A stretch of 64,000 nucleotides of DNA from Natronococcus sp. A-GB1. GTDB lineage: Archaea; Halobacteriota; Halobacteria; Halobacteriales; Natrialbaceae. Under the pieces are notes generated by a model, which was given only the letters and a program-made list of their open reading frames with translations, was not told the DNA's origin and made no database searches. The stretch covers positions 62,001-126,000 of the forward strand of contig NZ_JARUKW010000013.1 of the NCBI RefSeq assembly GCF_029688845.1, written 5' to 3'. The position numbers and the translations under genes are program-made. This document shows, one piece after another, positions 24,634-32,906 of the stretch (positions are counted from its first letter, which is position 1; each line of letters starts with the position of its first letter).

Positions 24634-24780
24634 TCTGCCGGCCACGTATCCAGCATCGTTCCAGCGGACCTTCGCGGCGGTTTCGTGCCGGAGCTACGGC
24701 TCGAGGACGTTGCCGATGGCAGTCTCGTCCTCGTAGCTCGAAACCTCGACGAGCTCTCGAATCAGATCAGTAACCGATAT
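24634..24780 (-). pseudogene. Broken duplicate of the M20 peptidase gene start
   Basis: Read on the minus strand, 49 codons align without gaps to the N-terminus of the M20 peptidase at 19842-20921, with about 29 identical residues (SVTDLIRELVEV against SVTDLTREFVEI; LRHETAAKV against LRRETAAEV). The start codon has become ATA (24778-24780) and Trp29 has become a stop codon (24694-24696). After codon 49 the similarity ends. This is a clear relic of a duplicated or recombined paralog. It sits between the TrmB gene and the PIN-ATPase gene. Confidence 0.85.
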
Positions 24781-24928
24781 GAACTGTCGTTCCTCGGCTG
24801 GACAGTTGACTACACCGTAGCCGGTCGCTGGTTCGGCGAGCAGTCGACACCGTAGTCGTGGAATCGTCTGACACCACCCCTTCATATGCTTGAACACCCT
24901 TATTGGCGTTCGGAACCCAGTATCCGGT

Positions 24929-26803
24929 ATGAATGTCGTGCCGGATACGAGCGTGGTCATCGACGGCCGCGTCTCGGCGACGATCGAAGACGGGCAGTTC
25001 GAGGGAGCGACGATTTCGGTGCCGGAAGCCGTCGTCGCGGAACTCGAGGCGCAGGCCAACGACGGGCTCGACAGCGGCTGGGACGGGCTCTCCGAGCTCC
25101 AGCGGCTCGCCGACCTCGCCGACGAGGGCGCGATTTCGCTCGAGTACGTCGGCGACCGGCCGAACGCCATCGAGCGCGGTCACGCCTCGGAGGGCGAGAT
25201 CGACGCCCTGATCCGCGACCTCGCGGAGGAGCTGGGGGCGACGTTCCTTACGAGCGACATCGTCCAGGCCGAGGTCGCCCAGGCGAAGGGTCTCGAGGTC
25301 GAGCACGTCTCGCCGGAGGTCCGGGAGGTCGGGACCCTGACCGTCGAGGAGTTCTTCGACGACGGGACGATGAGCGTCCACCTGCGGGCCGGCGCCGTTC
25401 CGAAGGCCAAGCGGGGCGAACTCGGCGAGATGCGGTACGAGGAGATCGCCGACGAACCGCTCGACGAAGAGACGATCGACGAATACGCCCGCGAGATCGT
25501 CGACGGCGCAAAGGAGTCCCACGACGGCTTCATCGAGCTCTCGGAGCCGGGGATGAAGATCGTCCAGTTCCGGGACTACCGGATCGCCATCGGTCGCCCC
25601 CCGTTCTCGGACGGCATCGAGATCACCGCCGTCCGCCCGATCGCCCAGACCGACATCGATGACTACGAGAACGCCGACGAGCTCAAAGAGCGACTGCTCG
25701 AGCGCCAGCGAGGCGTCCTCATCTCGGGGGCGCCGGGCGCTGGGAAGTCGACGTTCGCCCAGGCGGTCGCCCGCTTCATTTCGAACAACGACTACGCGGT
25801 CAAGACGATGGAGAAACCGCGAGACCTGCAGGTCGGCCCCGAGATCACTCAGTACACCGAACTGGCCGGCGAAATGGAGAAGACCGCCGACGCCCTGCTG
25901 ATGGTCCGGCCCGACTACACCATCTACGACGAGGTCCGCAAGACCGACGACTTCGAGGTCTTCGCGGACATGCGCCTGGCTGGCGTCGGGATGATCGGGG
26001 TCGTCCACGCGACCCGACCGATCGACGCGCTCCAGCGGCTGGTCGGCCGAGTCGAACTCGGCATGATCCCCCAGGTCGTCGACACCGTCGTCTACATCGA
26101 GGCCGGTGAGGTCAACACCGTCTACGACGTCAGAACGGAGGTCAAGGTCCCCGCGGGGCTCACAGAGGAGGACCTCGCTCGACCCGTCATCCAGGTCACC
26201 GACTTCGAGACAGGCGAACCCGACTACGAGATCTACACGTTCAACCGACAGGTCGTCACCGTCCCGCTCAACGACGACGAGGGCGGCCCCGGCAGCGAGT
26301 CGGGCGTCGACCGCATCGCCAAACAGGAGATCGAACGCGAGATCCGCTCGGTCGCGCGAGGGTACGTCGACGTCGACCTCAAGAGCCAGGACAAGGCAGT
26401 CACTTACGTCGAAGAGGACGATATCTCGAGCGTGATCGGCAAGGGCGGCGGTCGCATCACCGACATCGAGAACCGCCTCGGGATCGATATCGACGTCCGG
26501 ACCCACGACGAGAACCCGAACTACGGAGCCGGAAGCGGCGGTAGCGGTGGCGGAGCCGGCGGAAACGCCGCGGGCTCCCAGCCCGGCGAAATGGTCACGC
26601 CGGAGATCACCTCGAGACACATCGTCATCCCCGTCGACGGCAGCCACGGCGAGACCGTCGAGGTCCAGGCCGGCGGCGACTATCTCTTCACCGCGACGGT
26701 GAGTCGCGGTGGCGAGATCCAGGTCTCGCGAGGGAGCGCGATCGCCGACGACCTCGAGCAGGCGATCGACCGCAAGGACCCGATCACGGTCGTTCCCTCG
26801 TAG
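24929..26803 (+). CDS. PIN domain - VirB11-like ATPase - KH domain protein
   Basis: A 624-aa archaeal fusion. Residues 1-140 form a PIN nuclease-like domain (VVPDTSVVIDG with D6, LTSDIVQAEVA). Residues about 250-430 form a VirB11/PilT-type ATPase with Walker A K273 in SGAPGAGKST and HATRPIDALQRL. A KH-type RNA-binding domain follows at about 490-545 (SSVIGKGGGRITDIENRLG), then a Gly-rich linker (about 530-555) and a C-terminal segment. The family is conserved across archaea and is thought to act on RNA or ribosomes, but its task is not settled. ATG 24929 (MNVVPDTSVV) starts the PIN domain. It has no operon partner. Confidence 0.93.
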   Translation: MNVVPDTSVVIDGRVSATIEDGQFEGATISVPEAVVAELEAQANDGLDSGWDGLSELQRLADLADEGAISLEYVGDRPNAIERGHASEGEIDALIRDLAEELGATFLTSDIVQAEVAQAKGLEVEHVSPEVREVGTLTVEEFFDDGTMSVHLRAGAVPKAKRGELGEMRYEEIADEPLDEETIDEYAREIVDGAKESHDGFIELSEPGMKIVQFRDYRIAIGRPPFSDGIEITAVRPIAQTDIDDYENADELKERLLERQRGVLISGAPGAGKSTFAQAVARFISNNDYAVKTMEKPRDLQVGPEITQYTELAGEMEKTADALLMVRPDYTIYDEVRKTDDFEVFADMRLAGVGMIGVVHATRPIDALQRLVGRVELGMIPQVVDTVVYIEAGEVNTVYDVRTEVKVPAGLTEEDLARPVIQVTDFETGEPDYEIYTFNRQVVTVPLNDDEGGPGSESGVDRIAKQEIEREIRSVARGYVDVDLKSQDKAVTYVEEDDISSVIGKGGGRITDIENRLGIDIDVRTHDENPNYGAGSGGSGGGAGGNAAGSQPGEMVTPEITSRHIVIPVDGSHGETVEVQAGGDYLFTATVSRGGEIQVSRGSAIADDLEQAIDRKDPITVVPS

Positions 26804-27120
26804 TCGTTCCGCGAGCAAACGAGAGCGTAGCGAAACGCGCTGCGAAAGGACGAACAGGTACCATCCGTGAGTCAGTAAGCGAGCGGCCGAGACGGGTACC
26901 TATCCTTCGAACTCTTGGCTTTGATGATACGGACCGCTGTTCGTAGATGGAAATTGAGTCTTTTCGATTGCCTCAGAGATATTGAGACATATGGACAGAT
27001 CCAGCGCTATTCGGTCGTGTCATGACCACCCATACGGGAGAGTACTAGCTGTATAACCGTAAAACACTTAACGGAGACAAATGTCTGGTTATCTGTAGAT
27101 CAACACTACGTGATTCAACT
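26804..27120. other. 317-bp intergenic region with AT-rich promoter of nadE
   Basis: No gene seen. The first 80 bases are GC-rich; from about 26930 the sequence becomes AT-rich. CTGTATAACCGTAAAACACTTAA near 27049-27071 is the best TATA-like candidate for nadE, about 60 bases before its ATG. No strong palindrome was found. Confidence 0.4.
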
Positions 27121-28017
27121 ATGGGTGCTAAAAGAAAAACGTTCATCTACTCTGAGCTCGAGAACGGTGTTGGACCCTTTATTACTGATCGGGACGCCCT
27201 CGAGGCCGTTCGGGACCGGATCACCGACGACATTCGCCAGACCGTCGCCGACGCCGGTGCGGACGGTATCGTCGTCGCGATGAGCGGCGGGATCGACTCG
27301 ACAGTGACTGCCGCGCTGGCCGTCGAGGCGCTGGGAAGCGACCGAGTGCTTGGGCTCGGGTTACCCTGTCACAAGAGCGACCGGACACAGGTCAACGAGG
27401 CCCGAACGATCGCCGACGGACTCGGCATGGAGTTCCGCGAGATCCAGCTCCAGCCGCTGCTGGGAGCCTTCGAGGAGACGATCGGGGCCGAGTTCGAGTC
27501 GGCGTCTGCCGAGCGACCAAACGAGCGCAACCGCGCGGTCGGAAACGTGATCGCGCGACTGCGGATGTGCTGTGCGTACTACGCCGCGAACCGCGGCTCG
27601 CGGCTCGTCGTCGGAACGGCGAACCGCTCGGAGCTCCTGCTGGGCTACTTCACGAAGTACGGCGACGGTGCCGCGGATACGTATCCGATCGGCGACCTCT
27701 ACAAGACCGAAGTCTGGGCGCTCGCCAAGCGACTCGGAGTTCCGAGACGCATCATCAGCAAGACGCCGACCGCCGGCTTCTGGGCCACCCAGACCGACGC
27801 CGGCGAGCTCGGCGCACCGTACGACGTCATCGATCCCCTGCTCTACCGTCTCGTCGACGAGGGCGAATCCCTCGAGGAGGCGGTTGACGCCCTCGAGATC
27901 GACCCCGGCCTCGCCCGCGAGATCGTCTCGCTGTTCGCCGAAACGGCACACAAGCGGACGACGCCGCACACGCCGGGAGTCGCGAGCCGCGAGGGATTCG
28001 CGTCGGTCGATCCCTGA
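27121..28017 (+). CDS. nadE: NAD+ synthetase
   Basis: A 298-aa ATP-dependent NAD synthetase that amidates deamido-NAD in the last step of NAD formation. The PP-loop SGGIDST (about 55-61) binds ATP, and GTANRSELLLGYFTKYGDG (written in two parts: GTANRSELLLG, YFTKYGDGAAD) is the deamido-NAD/ammonia region. There is no nitrilase domain, so it is the NH3-dependent type. The first 35 residues are less typical and AT-richer than the rest (MGAKRKTFIYSELENG), so the true start could be later, although no better in-frame ATG or SD is evident. It is convergent with the small membrane protein gene, 3 bp apart. Confidence 0.92.
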   Translation: MGAKRKTFIYSELENGVGPFITDRDALEAVRDRITDDIRQTVADAGADGIVVAMSGGIDSTVTAALAVEALGSDRVLGLGLPCHKSDRTQVNEARTIADGLGMEFREIQLQPLLGAFEETIGAEFESASAERPNERNRAVGNVIARLRMCCAYYAANRGSRLVVGTANRSELLLGYFTKYGDGAADTYPIGDLYKTEVWALAKRLGVPRRIISKTPTAGFWATQTDAGELGAPYDVIDPLLYRLVDEGESLEEAVDALEIDPGLAREIVSLFAETAHKRTTPHTPGVASREGFASVDP

Positions 28018-28020
28018 TCC

Positions 28021-28422
28021 CTACTCGAGGTAGACGTCCGGGTTTCGCCACCAGAACAGTCCCCAGGAGAGCATGAAGCCGACAGCCATCGCGACGATGT
28101 CCTGGACGATCTGGGGCAGACCGAGATCGACGATTGCGACCAGGACGATCGCCGAACCCAGCGCCGCGCCGGCGACGACGAACGCCAGGTCGCCGGCGAT
28201 CCGCTCCTGTGATCGGTCCCAGTAGTGCTGGCGACTCTCGTCGTACCAGACGCCGACGTAGATCAACACCGGCGACATGAGCGTGATGACCGTGATCGAC
28301 TGGTACGCCTCTGGCAGTCCCGCCGGAAACAACACGAGCTGGTTGAGTATCTGTGCCAGGATCGACATGACGAACAGTCCGGCCAGCAGCCACCCCCACC
28401 GCGGCAATCGCTCCTTGTCCAT
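28021..28422 (-). CDS. Four-helix membrane protein, hypothetical
   Basis: A 133-aa protein with four predicted membrane helices (about 10-28, 42-60, 77-100, 104-124) and a charged middle loop (WYDESRQHYWDRSQERIAGD). The last helix ends in LFWWRNPDVYLE. No known motif. The gap to the upstream winged-helix gene on the same strand is 45 bases, so the two may be one transcript, with the regulator first. Confidence 0.7.
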   Translation of the reverse strand: MDKERLPRWGWLLAGLFVMSILAQILNQLVLFPAGLPEAYQSITVITLMSPVLIYVGVWYDESRQHYWDRSQERIAGDLAFVVAGAALGSAIVLVAIVDLGLPQIVQDIVAMAVGFMLSWGLFWWRNPDVYLE

Positions 28423-28467
28423 ACACGGAGGCGATCACCACTGAAAAATAATCCTGCCGCTTCTGGT

Positions 28468-28761
28468 CTACTCCGCGCAGCAGGCGTCCTTCTTCGGGGA
28501 TTCCTCGACGCCGCTGCCGTCGGCCGCAACGGGTTCCTCGAGGCGGTAGAGGCTCTGTCTGGCGTCCGCAAAGTAGATGTCCTCGTCGACGATGCCGATA
28601 TCCTCGAGGCGCTCGAGGGCGTAACGGACGGTCCGAGCCGAGAGCATCGACTCCTCGACGATCTGTTTCTGCGTGAGCGGACCGTCGTACTCGAGAACCT
28701 TGAAAACGAGCTTCGCGCTCGGTGGCAGATCCTCGAGGTCCTCGCCGTCAGTCGCGGTCAT
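28468..28761 (-). CDS. Winged-helix (MarR/ArsR-like) transcriptional regulator with Cys-Cys tail
   Basis: A 97-aa protein. The winged helix spans about 15-78: LPPSAKLVFKVLEYDGPLT, then QKQIVEESMLSARTVRYALERL and a wing with FADARQSLYRLEE. The C-terminus is KKDACCAE, a vicinal Cys pair that could sense metal or oxidant. ATG 28761 (MTATDGED) is chosen; an open extension to 28839 covers an AT-rich promoter stretch. It is typical of the small haloarchaeal HTH proteins with SARTVRYAL. The target is unknown; it may be autoregulatory with the membrane gene downstream. Confidence 0.82.
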   Translation of the reverse strand: MTATDGEDLEDLPPSAKLVFKVLEYDGPLTQKQIVEESMLSARTVRYALERLEDIGIVDEDIYFADARQSLYRLEEPVAADGSGVEESPKKDACCAE

Positions 28762-28977
28762 ATTACGTTTCGAAAGCTCCCAGTAGTATAAAAGTTGAGC
28801 CTTACAGGGACGGAGTTCGACATAATATATTGGCCACAAGGTGCGAGTAAAATGGTTCCATGGGTTCTATGCCGCAAAATCCCGACTATTTGACCGATCA
28901 GTCAGCCTGACCCGGGGACTCCTCAAAAACGGTCGTCGGGAGCGGGGATACCGGCCACGGCTCGGTCAGTGGCCGAC

Positions 28978-30141
28978 TCAGATTCGTTCCCAGGCGTCGT
29001 CGTCGTCGGGATCCGGAAGTTCGCCGACCGACTCCTCGGCGGGAATCGCGGATCCGTCGCTCGTCTCCGCGGCCGTATTGCCGAGTTCGAGCTCCGGCCA
29101 GGCGGTTCGCTCCCATTTGCCGCGTTCGGAATGGTAGTAGACGACGTTATCGTTGACGACCGCGAACAGTCCGCGCTGTCGGTCGTGGACGACGCGTGCG
29201 TTCGTATCGATAGCGACATCGACGACGTCCTCGAGGGTATCGAGCTCGACGTGGTAGTCGCCGACCCACATCGGGATCGATCCCGCCGAGATCCACTCCG
29301 CGTAGCGGCGTTCGTGGACGGACCGGCGAGCCGAATCGGTGTCAACTGGCCGTCGCGTATGAACAACTCCGGCCCCACCGAGCGCAAGTAGTCCGAGCGC
29401 CGCCAGTCCGACGACGGCCGCCGCGTTCGGTGACTCCCCGACCTCGACCTGCGTCGTCTCGCTGTGATCGGTCGACTCTGCCAGCTCCGTTTCCTCGAGC
29501 CAGTAGGCGTCCTCGGTCAGCTCGAGCGTGCTCGACAGCGTCTGCTCGTCGGCATGGGTTCCCGTATCGTAGACGGCGACGATTTCGAGCACCGTTCGGA
29601 CGGTTCCGACGTCATCGAACTCCGCTTCGACGTCAGCTCGTTCGGCCGCGAGCGAGTCGACGTCGATCGTCGTCTCCGACCGCGCGACGCCGTCCTCGAT
29701 AGTTGCGGCAGTCCGTTCCTCTCGTACCGTCTCCTCCCAGAAGACCGCGTCCTCGTGTTCGGCCTCGTGGCGGACGTGGACCTCGTGGACGACCTCGGCG
29801 TCGTCACTCGGAACCGACGTCGCCGCACTGAGGGTCAGCTCCGGTGCCTCGGGCAGCGTGTAGACCGGATTCCCCTCGAGTTCCGTACCGGCCTCCCAGG
29901 GACCGTCCTCGACGATCGTCGCACTCGTCGTTACCTCGGTTGCGACGGTTTCCTGATCGACCTCCTCGGTCGTCGTCGACGTTCCCGGCGTCGCTGCAAC
30001 CCAGCCGGCGCCGACGAGTGCGAGCACCCCCACGAGCGCGAGAGCGATCGCGAGGGATCGACCGCGATCCGCGATCACCAGATCCAGACGCGGGTTATCG
30101 ATCACGCTCCCCTCCGCCCAGCGGCCTCCCCCGGTTTCCAT
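28978..30141 (-). CDS. DUF5305-family membrane protein (signal peptidase partner)
   Basis: A 387-aa protein with helix 1 at about 28-50 (LAIALALVGVLALVGAGWVAA), a 190-residue outside domain rich in beta-strands (about 55-240), helix 2 at about 247-264, and a 120-residue cytoplasmic C-terminal part containing YAEWISAGSIPMWVGDYHV. This is the arrangement of DUF5305 proteins, which are usually found next to ER-type signal peptidases in haloarchaea. It is the last gene of a three-gene minus-strand cluster (secreted protein, signal peptidase, DUF5305). The role may be in processing or assembly of the secreted subunits; this is inferred from context. Confidence 0.78.
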   Translation of the reverse strand: METGGGRWAEGSVIDNPRLDLVIADRGRSLAIALALVGVLALVGAGWVAATPGTSTTTEEVDQETVATEVTTSATIVEDGPWEAGTELEGNPVYTLPEAPELTLSAATSVPSDDAEVVHEVHVRHEAEHEDAVFWEETVREERTAATIEDGVARSETTIDVDSLAAERADVEAEFDDVGTVRTVLEIVAVYDTGTHADEQTLSSTLELTEDAYWLEETELAESTDHSETTQVEVGESPNAAAVVGLAALGLLALGGAGVVHTRRPVDTDSARRSVHERRYAEWISAGSIPMWVGDYHVELDTLEDVVDVAIDTNARVVHDRQRGLFAVVNDNVVYYHSERGKWERTAWPELELGNTAAETSDGSAIPAEESVGELPDPDDDDAWERI

Positions 30142-30247
30142 CCCATGTTCGACCCCGAGTGTCCCTCGAGCGAACAGGTCGTTCGGGAGAACTGTTCATA
30201 CATACGGCAAGAATCCCGATCGTGATAACGGTAGCGGCCCCGAACGC

Positions 30248-31405
30248 CTACCGCCACCGACGCAGTCGACGCCGAAGCCGCGTCGAGAGCGGGACGTGAT
30301 CACCGGGGCTTCGGATCCGGAAGTCGCCCCGTCCAAACATGAGTATGACAGTCCCGACGACGATGCCAACGAGCACGAGATCGACGGCGGCGATCGCGGC
30401 GAGGGGATGGATTCCGTGCAACCAGACGAGCAGCGAAGGGGGAAGAACGGTCAGATAGCGGTACTCTCCGACGTGGCTGGTGTACTCGCCGGTCTCCTGG
30501 GGGGCCGATACCGACAGCGTCGTCGCGCTCTCCGAGCGGGGACCGAGCGTCTGCGATCCGGGCTCGGCCTCGAGTCCCCCGCCGGTTTCGTGGACGACGA
30601 CCACCGGGGCGTAGCCGGCGTTTTCGACCTCTCGAGTCAGCTCGCCCGTCTCGCCCGGAGCCAGTATCTGGGGATCGTCGGTCGGCGACTCCGTGACGGC
30701 GACCTCGTACTCGTAGGTGCCGGCGGGAGCCACCATCGCTACGGTGGCCAGCGCGACGATCACGAACACCACGAGCGCGACGGTCCCCCAGAACGCGTAG
30801 ACGTTCTCCCGGGAGGTCGACCGCACCGTCTCGCGTCGCGTAACACCCACTCGATCGAGGAGGATTCCCACGCCGAACAGCGCAACGCCGAGCCCGACCA
30901 GCGCCGAACCCATACCGTGGCTGTCGGCCGGCGAGACGCCGATAACCGACGCGACCGTCCCGTACGCCGACTCGAGGGCGCCCTGGACGCCCATTATGGC
31001 CGTTCCGAGGTAGGGGATCGTCACGACCTCGCCGCCCGGCTGCCAGGCGACGGCGACGATCTGCTCGTCGCTCACCGGTGGCTCGTCGCCGCCCTGATCG
31101 GTAAAGGGGTTGGCGTCACCGGCCGTCACGTACCCCTCAGGCGTCTCCTCGACGATTCGGTGGGTCGTCAGTTCGCCCCCGTGGAGCTCTTCGGCGTCGA
31201 AGACGACGACGTCGCCCTCGCTGGGCGAGCCGGCGACGGCGTCCGGTATGGCGACGAACCCGTCGCCGGCGTCCATTGTCGGCTCCATGCTCCCCGTCGC
31301 AACGTAGCCCAGCAGGATCGGCTGGCCGAGCACCTGCCCGACGACGAGCAGGGCGACGGCGAGAACGACGAGTCCGGCTATTATGTGGGTAACGACCGAC
31401 CGCAT
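30248..31405 (-). CDS. SipW-like (ER-type, Ser/His) signal peptidase I with long C-terminal extension
   Basis: A 385-aa protein. Helix 1 (about 8-28) is followed by the catalytic serine S39 in TGSMEPTM, a His in place of the bacterial Lys (H82 in LTTHRIVEE) and the acidic site around D97/D103 (TAGDANPFTD). This Ser-His type occurs in Sec11 and in Bacillus SipW. After about residue 150 there is an extension of some 230 residues with helices near 170-185, 205-225 and 345-365 and an outside beta-domain between them. It is flanked by a secreted TasA-like protein and DUF5305, which suggests that it processes dedicated substrates rather than the general secretome. Confidence 0.88.
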   Translation of the reverse strand: MRSVVTHIIAGLVVLAVALLVVGQVLGQPILLGYVATGSMEPTMDAGDGFVAIPDAVAGSPSEGDVVVFDAEELHGGELTTHRIVEETPEGYVTAGDANPFTDQGGDEPPVSDEQIVAVAWQPGGEVVTIPYLGTAIMGVQGALESAYGTVASVIGVSPADSHGMGSALVGLGVALFGVGILLDRVGVTRRETVRSTSRENVYAFWGTVALVVFVIVALATVAMVAPAGTYEYEVAVTESPTDDPQILAPGETGELTREVENAGYAPVVVVHETGGGLEAEPGSQTLGPRSESATTLSVSAPQETGEYTSHVGEYRYLTVLPPSLLVWLHGIHPLAAIAAVDLVLVGIVVGTVILMFGRGDFRIRSPGDHVPLSTRLRRRLRRWR

Positions 31406-31580
31406 CTCTATCCCTCATCTGTACTACTTATCATAATCTACCTACACAGTTCCGGAACGGAGAAATATCTGCGTCTACTAGCAGTAACACTCGTATTGTG
31501 GCTGCGACGGGTGTTAGCGTCGGTTCTCGATATCCTGGCCAAAGATCAAATTCCTCGTTGATCAGCGACGTTCGTATTCG

Positions 31581-32075
31581 TTACTCACCGGTCTCATCGG
31601 TCGCAGAAATGGAGACATCTTCAGGAATATCTTCTTCGTCGTTATTTCGAAGATCGAAAACAACGTCCAGAGTCACATCTGTGCTATCTGTTAGTTCTGG
31701 ATCTTCGTCTCCCTCGAAGTACATTGCATGTTCTCCATTGTTGAGAAGGCCATCTCCGGTGTCTTCATCCTCAATATCGATCGAGTATTCGACGTTTGTC
31801 TCTTCTCCGTCATATCCAATTACGAGCGCGTCGTCGAACGTCGTCGTTGCGTCCTCATTGAGGTTATCGAGATCGAATTCGATGAGGTCATCATCTCCGC
31901 TCAGTGTTTCGCTATCGATCTCTAACTCCAGAAGCGCATCGCCATCACCTTCGGTACTGACGTCCACTGATCGATCCGCCTCAACTGTACTGAACGCGCC
32001 GGTGCCGAGTGCTGCGCCGCCGCCGGCGACGATCGTTCCGAGTCCGATGAGCGTGTTTCGTCGGTTGATTTTCAT
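31581..32075 (-). CDS. Secreted TasA/camelysin-like (DUF1102-type) protein
   Basis: A 164-aa protein with a signal sequence: MKINRRNTLIGLG, a hydrophobic stretch, then GAFSTVEADRS, close to the cleavage context of SipW substrates (TasA, camelysin). The paired Arg could also be read as Tat. The mature part is an acidic beta-rich domain (VDVSTEGDGDALLELEIDS) typical of such fibre/surface proteins. An AGGAG lies about 10 bases before ATG 32075. The gene is clearly AT-richer than its neighbours, a sign of recent transfer or diversification. It is the first gene of the minus-strand cluster with the signal peptidase. In other archaea TasA homologs form bundling pili; this is an analogy only. Confidence 0.78.
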   Translation of the reverse strand: MKINRRNTLIGLGTIVAGGGAALGTGAFSTVEADRSVDVSTEGDGDALLELEIDSETLSGDDDLIEFDLDNLNEDATTTFDDALVIGYDGEETNVEYSIDIEDEDTGDGLLNNGEHAMYFEGDEDPELTDSTDVTLDVVFDLRNNDEEDIPEDVSISATDETGE

Positions 32076-32338
32076 TATGAGTGTCTCCTATTGCCGCCGG
32101 CGACCGTGATCTCGAGCGAGGTCGCGGACGGTTCCTGTCTTGAACTATACGGCCCACGCACTTTGTATTTGTCATCCTGAAAGTCAATTTAGGAAGTTAC
32201 TATTTGTTCAAGCCCTCCCAGAACCGGATCCTAACGGCCGTCGTACCGTTTCAACTCCGGAACGAACGGTGAAACGAACGCGTTGGCCAGTAGGCTTATC
32301 TATCGGTGGTCGGTACTGTGCACTGCACTGACGTTCTG
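32076..32338. promoter_or_regulatory. Divergent promoter region of the TasA/SipW-like locus
   Basis: The gap separates the minus-strand and plus-strand arms of the locus. An AT-rich block at about 32155-32215 suits the minus-strand promoter, and TTATCTATC near 32297-32305 suits the plus-strand DUF7344 gene (about 34-42 bases before its ATG). An inverted repeat CGTTTCA (32247-32253) / TGAAACG (32270-32276), overlapped by ACCGTT/AACGGT, is a possible operator. Confidence 0.45.
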
Positions 32339-32905
32339 ATGGCGACGAACACGACCGCCGATGAGACGCAGACGGATCTCGACGAGCCGACGCCAAATCG
32401 AGGCGAGATCTTCGGGCTGCTTTCGAACCAGCGGCGGCGGTACGCGATCCACTACTGCAAGCGCGAGGACGGACCGGTCGAGCTCGGCGACCTCGCCGAA
32501 CACGTCGCCGCCTGGGAACTCGAGAAGGAGGTTTCGGAGCTGACTGCCGCGGAACGAAAGCGCGTCTACACCTCCCTCCAGCAGAGCCACCTGCCAACCC
32601 TCGAGCGGGCCGGAATGATCGTTTTCGACGACCGAACGATCGAACTCACCGAGGAGGCGGCCGAACTCGACGTCTACCTCGATATCGTTCCCAGCGACAG
32701 CGTCCCGTGGGGAGTCTACTACCTCGGTCTCTCCGTACTCGCGTCGATCGTAATGGCTGGGCTGTGGCTCGAGTTCGTTCCGACCGGGACGATTCCGGCA
32801 CTCGGCTGGACGACACTCGTAGTCGGGCTGTTCGCGGCGTCGTCGATCGTCCACGTCGTTCAGAATCGACGGATGCGGCTGGGAGAGGTGGAACGACCAC
32901 CATAG
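32339..32905 (+). CDS. DUF7344-type winged-helix protein with two C-terminal membrane helices
   Basis: A 188-aa protein. Residues about 20-105 are a haloarchaeal winged helix (GEIFGLLSNQRRRYAIHYC, YTSLQQSHLPTLERAGMIVF), followed by two helices (about 122-143 and 148-168) that anchor it in the membrane. The gene is located beside secreted or pilus-like proteins in other haloarchaea. ATG 32339 is used; an in-frame ATG at 32306 lies at the putative TATA region. The stop is one base before the next ATG (32907), so the two are an operon. It is the probable regulator of the locus. Confidence 0.8.
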   Translation: MATNTTADETQTDLDEPTPNRGEIFGLLSNQRRRYAIHYCKREDGPVELGDLAEHVAAWELEKEVSELTAAERKRVYTSLQQSHLPTLERAGMIVFDDRTIELTEEAAELDVYLDIVPSDSVPWGVYYLGLSVLASIVMAGLWLEFVPTGTIPALGWTTLVVGLFAASSIVHVVQNRRMRLGEVERPP

Positions 32906-32906
32906 T

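Noticed and set aside
24767-26818. Minus-strand frame of about 680 codons
   Set aside because: It is antisense to the PIN-ATPase-KH gene; the translation is Val/Asp/Leu-biased with no motifs.
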